A DNA stretch of 15,573 nucleotides from CAIZIN01 sp964483025. Its GTDB lineage: Bacteria > Patescibacteriota > Minisyncoccia > Phycocordibacterales > CAIZIN01. The DNA is taken from contig CAYZZT010000015.1 of the NCBI GenBank assembly GCA_964483025.1, positions 1-15,573 on the forward strand. The letters run 5' to 3'. The notes below the pieces were generated by a model that was given only the letters and a program-made list of their open reading frames with translations, was not told the DNA's origin and did no database searches. The translations under genes were made by a program, and so were the position numbers. Positions 1 to 5,809 of the stretch are shown here, piece by piece (position 1 is the first letter of the stretch; each line of letters begins with the position of its first letter).

Positions 1-68
1 ATATTTAAACTCTGCATAATATTTATCCATAATATTTATTTGTGTATAAATTTATGAATAAGAATACA

Positions 69-1448
69 TTATTTCAACTTCCCTCTTTTTTGGCGGTGAA
101 ATGCGATGGCAAAGCGATGGGCTTCGGAATTTGCAAGGAGGATTTGATCGCGATATGAAAGAATAAGGTTTCTATCACCAAGGATTTTACTAGCTTTGTG
201 TTTTTCATCTTTTACCACTGCCACCACGGGAATTGTGATTTTAAGTGCTTTTAGGGCTTGCTCCACGACATTTAGCTGTATTTCATTGCCGTCGACTACA
301 ATAATCCCCGGATATTGCCATTCTGTATGCCCCAAACGGCGCAAAAACATCTCTTTTAGTGATGCGGGGTCATTTGCACCTTTAACTGTTTTAATATTGA
401 ATTTTCTATATTCATCTTTTTCTGGGATACCATCTTCTATCACCACCATTACCCCTACCATATTTGTTCCACTTAAATGTGCAACATCGTATGCTTCAAT
501 ACGCAAAGCTTTGCCGACATCCGCCATATCACGTTTCAAAAGTGAAACATCATGAATGTGATTTAATGCATAGATTGTTTTTTTAATTTTATTTGCTTCT
601 TCAAATTGTTGCACTTTTGCATAAGCATGCATTTCTTTTTCAAGTTTTCTGATGAGTTCTTTCTTCTTTCCTTCAAAGAAAAGTTTTATGTTGCGGATGG
701 TTTTTTGATATTCTAGCTTAGCATATTTGTTTGCCATCTCTTTGCTGTCATTCCGGCGAAGGCCGGAATCCAGTCTGAATATTTGTTTAGAATTTTTAAT
801 TTTAGATTTTGTATTTGTTTCGGATTTAGTGCTTCGGATTTCGGATTTAAATACAGAACTTGGATCCCCGAGAGTACTCGAGGATGACACAAAAGAGGTG
901 AAGTTAGGAGTCAACCCTAGCTGTCTATAAAATTCATAATTATCTTTCTTTGATGATTGTTTATCAATAAATGGAAAAATTTTTCTCACAATACGAAGGG
1001 CTTCTTTAAGGATTGCTCCGTGAGGGAAGGGGCCGTATGTAGTTTGTAGTTTGTAGTGAGTAGTCTGTAGTTTTTTAAAATCGATATTTTTGCCTCGCTC
1101 GATTAGGACTTTGGGAAAAGGTTCATCTGTGATAACAACATAGTTGTAGCTTTTATTATCTTTTTCTTTCGTATTATATTTTGGTTGAAATTTTTTTATT
1201 AAATGAGCTTCTAGAATTAGTGCCTCGAGTACAGAATCTGTTTGCTCAAATTCTAATTTATCTGACTTAAATACCATATCAACCAAAATTGGCCCCCTCG
1301 TTGCAATCAAATCTTTTGAAAAATAACTTTTTACCCTGTCTTTCAAAGATGTAGCTTTACCCACATACAAAACACTCTTTCCTTTTTTGAAAAGATAAAC
1401 TCCAGGTGAAGATGGTAATTTATTTTTTTTATATACTTGACTATTCAT
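69..1448 (-). CDS. uvrC: UvrC, excinuclease ABC subunit C (shortened, repeat-invaded)
   Basis: Dual-incision nuclease of nucleotide excision repair; cuts on both sides of the lesion in the UvrB-DNA complex. Seen: GIY-YIG domain at residues 13-92 (GVYLF, VLYVGKA, R38, E80), UVR motif binding UvrB at 271-292, and the RNase H-like nuclease at about 315-450 with the expected acidic residues and histidine D321, D386 and H444. At 459 residues it is far shorter than the roughly 600 usual: it stops after HRQKRGKLK and lacks the C-terminal helix-hairpin-helix DNA-binding domain. It contains no cysteine at all, so the Fe-S ligands between the GIY-YIG and UVR parts are gone. Residues 126-137 and about 191-236 are encoded by dispersed repeats inserted in frame. 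The start at 1448 fits a -10 box about 12 nt upstream. Identity is secure; full activity is an inference from the retained catalytic residues. Confidence 0.96.
   Translation of the reverse strand: MNSQVYKKNKLPSSPGVYLFKKGKSVLYVGKATSLKDRVKSYFSKDLIATRGPILVDMVFKSDKLEFEQTDSVLEALILEAHLIKKFQPKYNTKEKDNKSYNYVVITDEPFPKVLIERGKNIDFKKLQTTHYKLQTTYGPFPHGAILKEALRIVRKIFPFIDKQSSKKDNYEFYRQLGLTPNFTSFVSSSSTLGDPSSVFKSEIRSTKSETNTKSKIKNSKQIFRLDSGLRRNDSKEMANKYAKLEYQKTIRNIKLFFEGKKKELIRKLEKEMHAYAKVQQFEEANKIKKTIYALNHIHDVSLLKRDMADVGKALRIEAYDVAHLSGTNMVGVMVVIEDGIPEKDEYRKFNIKTVKGANDPASLKEMFLRRLGHTEWQYPGIIVVDGNEIQLNVVEQALKALKITIPVVAVVKDEKHKASKILGDRNLILSYRDQILLANSEAHRFAIAFHRQKRGKLK
746..775. repeat. Palindromic dispersed repeat (copy P1) inside uvrC
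   Basis: A perfect 7-bp inverted repeat, ATTCCGG/CCGGAAT around a 6-nt centre, preceded by TGTC and followed by CCAGTCTG. On the minus strand it is translated within uvrC as LDSGLRRND (residues 226-234). Similar palindromes lie at 861, 2044, 8963, 9093, 14310, 14433 and 14536, so this is a dispersed element read through in frame. Confidence 0.85.
792..846. repeat. Tandem 7-nt repeat array inside uvrC
   Basis: Eight consecutive 7-nt units: four of the form ATTTTNN or close to it, then TTCGGAT, TTAGTGC, TTCGGAT, TTCGGAT. The minus-strand translation is the low-complexity stretch KSEIRSTKSETNTKSKIKN (residues 201-219), which has no counterpart in normal UvrC. The same unit type occurs in the intergenic arrays at 13400 and 13536. 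Because 7 is not a multiple of 3, the array cycles through all frames and stays open only if no unit gives a stop. Confidence 0.82.
861..889. repeat. Palindromic dispersed repeat (copy P2) inside uvrC
   Basis: TGGATCCCCGAG followed by AGTA and CTCGAGGATGACA: the arms pair imperfectly around the centre and the element ends in GGATGACA. It is nearly the same as the copies at 2044 and 14536. In uvrC it encodes part of residues 187-198 (about SSSSTLGDPSSV). Confidence 0.82.
1038..1072. repeat. Tandem 7-nt repeat array (TGTAGTT type) inside uvrC
   Basis: Five units: TGTAGTT, TGTAGTT, TGTAGTG, AGTAGTC, TGTAGTT. On the minus strand they read KLQTTHYKLQTT (residues 126-137), directly before the conserved YGPFP of UvrC. 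This is a second heptamer family within the same gene. Confidence 0.85.
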
Positions 1449-1465
1449 TATTTATGTTCTATATT
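1437..1465 (+). promoter_or_regulatory. Sigma70-type promoter of the small gene at 1489
   Basis: TTGACT (1437-1442), 17-bp spacer, TATATT (1460-1465). The predicted start near 1472 gives a leader of about 17 nt. The -35 box lies over the uvrC start region and the -10 box coincides with the uvrC -10 box on the other strand. Confidence 0.6.
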
Positions 1466-1489
1466 AGCACAGGAAAGATAATCAAACAA
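1461..1489 (-). promoter_or_regulatory. Predicted uvrC promoter, interlocked with the opposing promoter
   Basis: On the minus strand, TTGTTT (1489-1484), 17-bp spacer, TAATAT (1466-1461) with an upstream TGC giving an extended -10. The ATG at 1448 is 12 nt beyond the -10 box, so the leader would be only about 5 nt with no room for a Shine-Dalgarno site. Confidence 0.5.
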
Positions 1490-1779
1490 TGCAACTAAAC
1501 GGAGAAGAAGTTAAGCTGAAGATTGGCGACATTGCAATCTTCAGGGAGTATGATGGGGTTGTCCAATTTATGAGAGGAAGCCAAAGGCTTCTTAACCACC
1601 AGCATCAGGATGACAAAAGCATCGTTAGCAACGATCTACCTCTCAGCCAAGATGACTGCTCAAACATCGTTAGCATTATCGCGATGACGCATGGATTTAG
1701 TTATGAATATGTAGGAGGAGCATCTGCAAGTGTAGGTTTGTTCCGCTACAGATTTACGAGACTCAAAAAAACAAAGTGA
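1489..1779 (+). CDS. Small orphan protein, 96 aa, unknown function
   Basis: Not recognised. A soluble-looking protein without signal peptide or membrane segment. The N-terminal part (EVKLKIGDIAIFREYDG) looks beta-rich, the middle is polar (NHQHQDDKS), and the C-terminus is basic (RYRFTRLKKTK). Start chosen at ATG 1489: AGGAAAG ends 11 nt upstream, within a 17-nt leader after a good promoter. The gene ends 17 bp before the N gap, and its last 37 bases plus the following sequence are repeated beyond the gap. A terminator follows at 1973. It forms an autonomous cassette divergent from uvrC. That it is translated is an inference from the promoter, SD-like motif and terminator. Confidence 0.65.
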   Translation: MQLNGEEVKLKIGDIAIFREYDGVVQFMRGSQRLLNHQHQDDKSIVSNDLPLSQDDCSNIVSIIAMTHGFSYEYVGGASASVGLFRYRFTRLKKTK

Positions 1780-1796
1780 TCACCAGCCCAGCAGAC
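1742..1796. repeat. 55-bp exact duplication, left copy at contig edge
   Basis: These 55 bases, including the end of the 96-aa gene, are identical to 1897-1951 on the far side of the N run and abut the Ns directly. The pattern fits two contig ends sharing a k-mer-sized overlap that the scaffolder did not merge. Confidence 0.9.
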
Positions 1797-1896
1797 NNNN
1801 NNNNNNNNNNNNNNNNNNNNNNNNNNNNNNNNNNNNNNNNNNNNNNNNNNNNNNNNNNNNNNNNNNNNNNNNNNNNNNNNNNNNNNNNNNNNNNNN
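1797..1896. other. Assembly gap of exactly 100 N
   Basis: A run of exactly 100 N, the conventional size for a gap of unknown length. The flanks duplicate each other, so the real sequence may be continuous with nothing missing. A collapsed tandem repeat cannot be excluded. Confidence 0.98.
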
Positions 1897-1951
1897 TCCG
1901 CTACAGATTTACGAGACTCAAAAAAACAAAGTGATCACCAGCCCAGCAGAC
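1897..1951. repeat. 55-bp exact duplication, right copy at contig edge
   Basis: Second copy of 1742-1796, starting at the first base after the gap. The sequence then continues uniquely into the terminator at 1973. Confidence 0.9.
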
Positions 1952-1972
1952 CAATAATCTCGCTGAACTTCA

Positions 1973-2001
1973 AAAGGGTTTCTCATCGAGAAGCCTTTTT
2001 T
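1973..2001 (+). terminator. Intrinsic terminator of the 96-aa gene
   Basis: An 11-bp stem (AAAGGGTTTCT with AGAAGCCTTTT, two G-U pairs) around the loop CATCG, running into six T. On the minus strand only four T follow, so weak termination of uvrA transcripts is also possible. Confidence 0.8.
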
Positions 2002-2043
2002 ATTGCATGAGCTTGAAGTAAATACTTAATCATAAATATAAAC

Positions 2044-2073
2044 TTGGATCCCCGTGATTACACGAGGATGACA
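2044..2073. repeat. Palindromic dispersed repeat (copy P3) downstream of uvrA
   Basis: TTGGATCCCCGTG, centre ATTA, CACGAGGATGACA. Same family as the copies inside uvrC at 861 and before eno at 14536. It lies between the terminator at 1973 and the heptamer array at the end of uvrA. Confidence 0.85.
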
Positions 2074-2101
2074 GAAAAGTGGATTGAACCTGAGTTACGT
2101 A

Positions 2102-2136
2102 TTATTTGTTATAAGTTATTTGTTATAAGTTATTTG
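2102..2136. repeat. Tandem 7-nt repeat array supplying the uvrA stop codon
   Basis: Five units, TTATTTG and TTATAAG alternating. The array overlaps the last seven bases of uvrA: its TTA at 2130-2132 is the TAA stop of uvrA on the minus strand, and the preceding AAC-AAA codons (last residues NK) also come from the array. Confidence 0.85.
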
Positions 2137-4808
2137 TTTTTCAGTGCCTTCTTCAAATACTGCCCCGTGTATGATTTTACATTATTTGCAACATCCTCTG
2201 GGGTTCCTTTGGCGGTAATTTGCCCACCATTTACCCCCCCTTCGGGGCCAATATCTACCACATAGTCGGCACATTTTATTAAGTCCATATTATGTTCAAT
2301 TACAAGTACGGTGCTTCCTTTATCTACAAGTTTTTGTAAAATCTCAATAAGTTTTCTCACATCTTCATAATGAAGCCCAATAGTCGGCTCATCCAAAAGA
2401 TAAATTGTTTTTTGTAAATGTGGGCGATAAAGTTCTGAAGATATTTTCACACGTTGTGCCTCGCCCCCCGAAAGTGTTGTGGCAGATTGGCCAAGCTGTA
2501 GATACCCAAGCCCCACCTGATTTAGAGTATCGAGCCTGTCATTAATTGCAGGAATATCATTAAAAAATTCTAATGCCTCTTCAACTGTCATTTGTAAAAC
2601 CTCATAAATATTTTTCTTTTTATATTTTACTTCCAAAGTTTCCTTCATAAATCTCTTACCTTGGCAGACATCACAAGTCACATACACAGTAGGTAAAAAA
2701 TGCATTTCGACTTCAATACTTCCATTTCCTTGGCAAGCTTCACATCGCCCACCTTTCACATTAAATGAGAAACGATTTGGCGCCCAACCTCGGACACGAG
2801 CTTCAGATGTGGAAGCAAAAAGTTCTCGAACAAAAGTCCATGCACCTGTGTAGGTTGCTGGGTTTGAACGAGGGGTTCTCCCAATCGGTGATTGATCAAT
2901 TAAAATTGTTCGCCCAACATATTCTGTGCCTGTAAAAGAAGTACAATTAAATATTTCTGCTGTGCGATATTTTCTCTCCAGTCGTGCTTGTAAATTTTTA
3001 TGTAAAATTTCATAAACAAAAGAAGATTTTCCAGAACCAGATACACCTGTGATACAAACAAATTTTCCTAGCGGGATATCAATATTCATATTTTTAATGT
3101 TGAAAATGTTTCCACCACGAATTTGGAGTTTACCTTTGTCTTGGGTTCTTCTTGCTTCGGGCTTCTCCATTTTTATATCACCACGTAAATAATCTAGTGT
3201 GAGCGATTTGCTAGGATTTGTTTTTGCAGTAAGTAAATCATCTAAATATCCAGAGGCAACAACATACCCCCCGTGCACTCCAGCCCCGGGACCAATGTCT
3301 ATAATATAGTCCGCGGAAAAAATTGTGTCTTCATCATGCTCCACAACAATTATTGTATTGCCCATATCTCGAAGTCGAAGAAGAGTTTTAACTAGGCGAT
3401 CATTATCATGCTGATGAAGACCAATAGTCGGCTCATCAAGCACATAAAGAGCCCCCACAAGGCCAGAACCCAGCTGTGAGGCTAGTCGAATACGCTGAGC
3501 CTCACCTCCAGAAAGGGTGTGCGCCCGGCGGTTTAGTGAAAGATAATCAATTCCAACATTTATCATAAAGTCTAGTCGGTTTAATATTTCTTTTACAATC
3601 ACTTTTGAAATTTCTTTTTCTTGCTCTGAAAGTTTTAAATTATCAAAAAATGTTTTTGCTTCTGAAATTGAACAAGCAGTTAAGCCTACAATATTAACTA
3701 ATCCTTCCCCTGCATTCTTGTCTGCGTTAGTCTGCGTATAGTCTGCGTTAAGTCCGCGCTTCATGTAGACATGAAGAGCTTCTTCGCGAAGTCTTGCCCC
3801 ATGACATTTTTTACATTCTTCATTACCAAAAAAATGTCTTGTTCCAAGCCCATTACATTCACTACAAGCTCCGTATGGAGAATTAAAAGAAAATAATCTT
3901 GGCTCTATTTCAGGATATGAAAATCCGTCATAAGGACACATAAATTTTGAAGAAATAAGTTTTGTTTCGTTTGGAGTTACAACTTTGAGAAGTCCCTCAG
4001 ATTCTTGTAAAGCTCTCTCAAGTGCCTCACTTAGACGTTCTTTTGTACCCGCCTTTACACCCGCAGGACCCGCCATTTGTTTAATATCAGAAAGAAAAAA
4101 TTCATCCACCAAAACATCAATATCATGCTTTTTAGTCTTTGAAAGAACTATTTGTTCACGTAGTTTCTTTTCTTCTCCGTCGATAAGCACCCGCTCGTAC
4201 CCTTTACTAAGCAGGTCATAAAGCATTTGATAATATTCACCTTTTCGTCCAACAACAAGGGGGGCATAAAGACCAATCTTCAAATCATTAATTTCAACAC
4301 CTAAAATCTTCTTGTCTATATTTTTTGTATCAATAGATTTTACCGTGGCTAAAATAGTACTCATAATTTCTTCATGTGAAAGTTTTTTAATTTCCCTTCC
4401 ACACTCTAAACAGTGGGGTTTGCCTATTCGAGCAAAAAGAATACGCATATAATCATAAATTTCTGTAATAGTTGCGACAGTAGAGCGGGGGTTGTTTGAA
4501 CGAGATTTTTGATCAATTGAAATTGCCGGAGAAAGACCGATAATTTCATCAACATCGGGCTTTTGCATTGTATTTAAAAATTGCCTTGCATATGCTGAAA
4601 GAGATTCAACATATCTTCGCTGACCCTCTGCAAAAATAGTATCAAACGCCAAAGATGACTTACCGCTTCCGGAAAGCCCAGTAATTGCAATCATTTTATT
4701 ACGGGGCATCTCTACAGTTATATTCTTCAAGTTATGAGTTCTTGCCCCACGCACAATAATCTTATCTGCTATACCTGTATTCTCTTTTTGTTTTTTATCT
4801 ATTGACAT
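2130..4808 (-). CDS. uvrA: UvrA, excinuclease ABC subunit A
   Basis: Damage-recognition ATPase of nucleotide excision repair; dimerises and loads UvrB. Seen: two ABC cassettes with Walker A GLSGSGKS (44-51) and GVSGSGKS (588-595), signatures LSGGEAQ (432-438 and 779-785) and Walker B LDEPTIGLH twice. The zinc finger near the second cassette is intact (C689/C692, C712/C715). Oddities: the first zinc module reads CPYD (C291, D294) instead of CxxC. The segment between GACSECNGLG and CKKCHGARL is only about 14 residues, against roughly 110-120 in E. coli and B. subtilis UvrA. Residues 352-366 come from an inserted CGCAGACT repeat array. Length 892 versus about 940. The stop codon is contributed by a heptamer repeat. 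Start ATG 4808 lies 10 nt after a TATAAT box. Confidence 0.98.
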   Translation of the reverse strand: MSIDKKQKENTGIADKIIVRGARTHNLKNITVEMPRNKMIAITGLSGSGKSSLAFDTIFAEGQRRYVESLSAYARQFLNTMQKPDVDEIIGLSPAISIDQKSRSNNPRSTVATITEIYDYMRILFARIGKPHCLECGREIKKLSHEEIMSTILATVKSIDTKNIDKKILGVEINDLKIGLYAPLVVGRKGEYYQMLYDLLSKGYERVLIDGEEKKLREQIVLSKTKKHDIDVLVDEFFLSDIKQMAGPAGVKAGTKERLSEALERALQESEGLLKVVTPNETKLISSKFMCPYDGFSYPEIEPRLFSFNSPYGACSECNGLGTRHFFGNEECKKCHGARLREEALHVYMKRGLNADYTQTNADKNAGEGLVNIVGLTACSISEAKTFFDNLKLSEQEKEISKVIVKEILNRLDFMINVGIDYLSLNRRAHTLSGGEAQRIRLASQLGSGLVGALYVLDEPTIGLHQHDNDRLVKTLLRLRDMGNTIIVVEHDEDTIFSADYIIDIGPGAGVHGGYVVASGYLDDLLTAKTNPSKSLTLDYLRGDIKMEKPEARRTQDKGKLQIRGGNIFNIKNMNIDIPLGKFVCITGVSGSGKSSFVYEILHKNLQARLERKYRTAEIFNCTSFTGTEYVGRTILIDQSPIGRTPRSNPATYTGAWTFVRELFASTSEARVRGWAPNRFSFNVKGGRCEACQGNGSIEVEMHFLPTVYVTCDVCQGKRFMKETLEVKYKKKNIYEVLQMTVEEALEFFNDIPAINDRLDTLNQVGLGYLQLGQSATTLSGGEAQRVKISSELYRPHLQKTIYLLDEPTIGLHYEDVRKLIEILQKLVDKGSTVLVIEHNMDLIKCADYVVDIGPEGGVNGGQITAKGTPEDVANNVKSYTGQYLKKALKNK
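3720..3776. repeat. CGCAGACT-type array plus hairpin, inside uvrA
   Basis: Four units (minus strand CGCGGACTTAA, CGCAGACTATA, CGCAGACTAA, CGCAGAC) spaced 10-11 bp, abutting a 7-bp inverted repeat CTTCATG/CATGAAG with a 4-nt loop (3759-3776). The array is translated as RGLNADYTQTNADKN (351-365) in uvrA. The hairpin encodes HVYM, which is native UvrA sequence (E. coli has HVYV), so only the array is foreign. Confidence 0.85.
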
Positions 4809-4830
4809 AATGTAAATTATTATATATAGT
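4802..4830 (+). promoter_or_regulatory. Sigma70-type promoter of the small gene at 4853
   Basis: TTGACA (4802-4807), 17-bp spacer, TATAGT (4825-4830): near-consensus. The -35 box overlaps the uvrA start codon. The predicted start at about 4837 leaves a 16-nt leader before ATG 4853 and excludes the in-frame GTG at 4829, which lies in the -10 box. Confidence 0.72.
4819..4824 (-). promoter_or_regulatory. -10 box of uvrA, within the opposing promoter
   Basis: TATAAT on the minus strand, 10 nt upstream of the uvrA ATG, predicting a leader of about 4 nt. No good -35 box was seen. It sits inside the spacer of the divergent promoter for the 4853 gene, so the two cannot be occupied at once. Confidence 0.5.
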
Positions 4831-4852
4831 GTTTACGGATAACTTAGAAAAC

Positions 4853-5185
4853 ATGAAAATTCAAATTAGCTTAAGAATTGTGCTCTACGAAAAGGTCGTC
4901 GAGGACAAATGGACAAAACAGGCAATCCATACAAATCCAAGATTCAAAAAGACAGTGAGTATGGATATTTCAAGGGAAAATCTGAAGGATATCATTGCCG
5001 GCACTATTACAGTTGAAATCGGTACCAGCTTCCATAATGTTTCCTTTTCTTACCGAGACTGGGATAAAAAAGGTGGTATTCTTTCTGGAAAAGCAGTTAT
5101 GCGCGAAGTTGCATGTCGGGCATATACGAAAGATCTTCATCGTGCTGGTTGGAAAAAAATCAGACAAACCTCAAAAACAACCTGA
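4853..5185 (+). CDS. Small orphan protein, 110 aa, probable paralogue of the 5422 product
   Basis: Family not recognised. A soluble basic protein with no signal or membrane segment. By eye it aligns over its length with the product of the next plus-strand gene: IVLYEKVVED with VTLYDKIGCE, the ENLKDIIAGTITVEIGT block with FYLKEFLRGYLHIGT, ILSGKAV with TFTGIAH, and a C-terminal YTKDLHRAGWKK with FIKKLITRGWKF. Start at ATG 4853 because the upstream GTG is inside the promoter. The gene has its own promoter and terminator and is divergent from uvrA with overlapping promoters. Shine-Dalgarno pairing is weak (GGAT about 12 nt upstream). Function unknown. Confidence 0.68.
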   Translation: MKIQISLRIVLYEKVVEDKWTKQAIHTNPRFKKTVSMDISRENLKDIIAGTITVEIGTSFHNVSFSYRDWDKKGGILSGKAVMREVACRAYTKDLHRAGWKKIRQTSKTT

Positions 5186-5198
5186 ATTTGACTTCATT

Positions 5199-5228
5199 AA
5201 TCACCTCCTCCGGGCGGTGATTTTTTAT
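5199..5228 (+). terminator. Intrinsic terminator of the 110-aa gene
   Basis: A 7-bp stem AATCACC/GGTGATT with a 10-nt loop, followed by a T-rich tail (TTTTTATT). Confidence 0.75.
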
Positions 5229-5283
5229 TACTTTGCATTAATGAACCAATTATTAATTTTACATTTTTAATTTTACACCTGGA

Positions 5284-5347
5284 ATACCACTAATCCACCC
5301 TAGATTTAATCTCTAGGGGCGAACCAAAATTATATCACACGTGGTAT
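5284..5347. other. Nested inverted repeats upstream of the 5422 gene
   Basis: An outer 7-bp pair, ATACCAC (5284-5290) with GTGGTAT (5341-5347), encloses a perfect hairpin CCCTAGA/TCTAGGG (5298-5318) with a 7-nt loop. It lies between the terminator at 5199 and the promoter at 5373. It could be a small structured RNA, a protein-binding site or a decayed repeat; nothing decides which. Confidence 0.4.
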
Positions 5348-5372
5348 ATTATAACAACACGATTTATCAAAA

Positions 5373-5399
5373 TTGACAGGGGTAACATTTAGGTATAAT
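5373..5399 (+). promoter_or_regulatory. Promoter of the small gene at 5422 with perfect consensus boxes
   Basis: TTGACA (5373-5378) and TATAAT (5394-5399), both exact consensus but with a short 15-bp spacer. Transcription starting near 5406 gives a 16-nt leader and excludes the in-frame TTG at 5401. Confidence 0.7.
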
Positions 5400-5421
5400 C
5401 TTGGAAACAGAAAGCAAAAAT

Positions 5422-5784
5422 ATGAAATCAAAGGTATTAGTTACACTTTACGACAAAATAGGATGCGAAGAGTACGGTGGTAAAAATCAACCAATTGCCC
5501 TAGTTTTTGAGTTTGAAATTGATATGGCTCTAAATGCCTTTTATCTCAAGGAATTTCTTAGGGGGTACCTACATATTGGGACAACGGATCTGGGCAGAGC
5601 ATGGTATTCTTATGTTAAGGATAATGAAGGAGAGTTTAGATACTGTCATAAGACAAACACGTTTACTGGAATAGCACATATTCCAACGACCGATCCTGAC
5701 TTTATTAAAAAACTCATTACGAGGGGCTGGAAGTTTAAGCCAATGTTCCTAGAGAAATACGTACCTGATGTTCTTCTAACATAA
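5422..5784 (+). CDS. Small orphan protein, 120 aa, probable paralogue of the 4853 product
   Basis: Family not recognised. A soluble mixed alpha/beta-looking protein; N-terminal strand-like KVLVTLYDK, a central LKEFLRGYLHIGTTDLGRAWYSYV, and a C-terminal helix plus tryptophan, FIKKLITRGWKF. These blocks match the 110-aa neighbour upstream in the same order, suggesting an old tandem duplication. Start ATG 5422, about 16 nt after the predicted transcription start; GGAAAC at 5403-5408 resembles the leader motif of the genes at 1489 and 11027. It converges on uvrB, ending 7 bp from the uvrB stop, and its terminator hairpin reaches into uvrB. Function unknown. Confidence 0.68.
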   Translation: MKSKVLVTLYDKIGCEEYGGKNQPIALVFEFEIDMALNAFYLKEFLRGYLHIGTTDLGRAWYSYVKDNEGEFRYCHKTNTFTGIAHIPTTDPDFIKKLITRGWKFKPMFLEKYVPDVLLT

Positions 5785-5809
5785 CCGACTGCTACGCTTT
5801 CGGTTTTTT
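5783..5809 (+). terminator. Terminator of the 5422 gene, overlapping the uvrB 3' end
   Basis: Stem AACCGA/TCGGTT with an 11-nt loop, followed by more T. The left arm overlaps the stop codon of the plus-strand gene, and the loop contains the minus-strand uvrB stop (5792-5794). Confidence 0.65.

Noticed and set aside
727..930. Plus-strand ORF inside uvrC
   Set aside because: It is the opposite-strand reading of the repeat block in uvrC; heptamers and palindromes stay open in many frames.
3720..3758. CGCAGACT arrays as a CRISPR array or replication origin
   Set aside because: Units are about 10 bp with no unique spacers, and copies are dispersed, two of them in coding sequence; no DnaA boxes or cas genes were seen.
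4829..4852. GTG start extending the 110-aa gene upstream
   Set aside because: The GTG lies in the -10 box of the predicted promoter, so it would not be in the mRNA.
5401..5421. TTG start extending the 120-aa gene upstream
   Set aside because: It falls before the transcription start predicted from the TTGACA/TATAAT pair.
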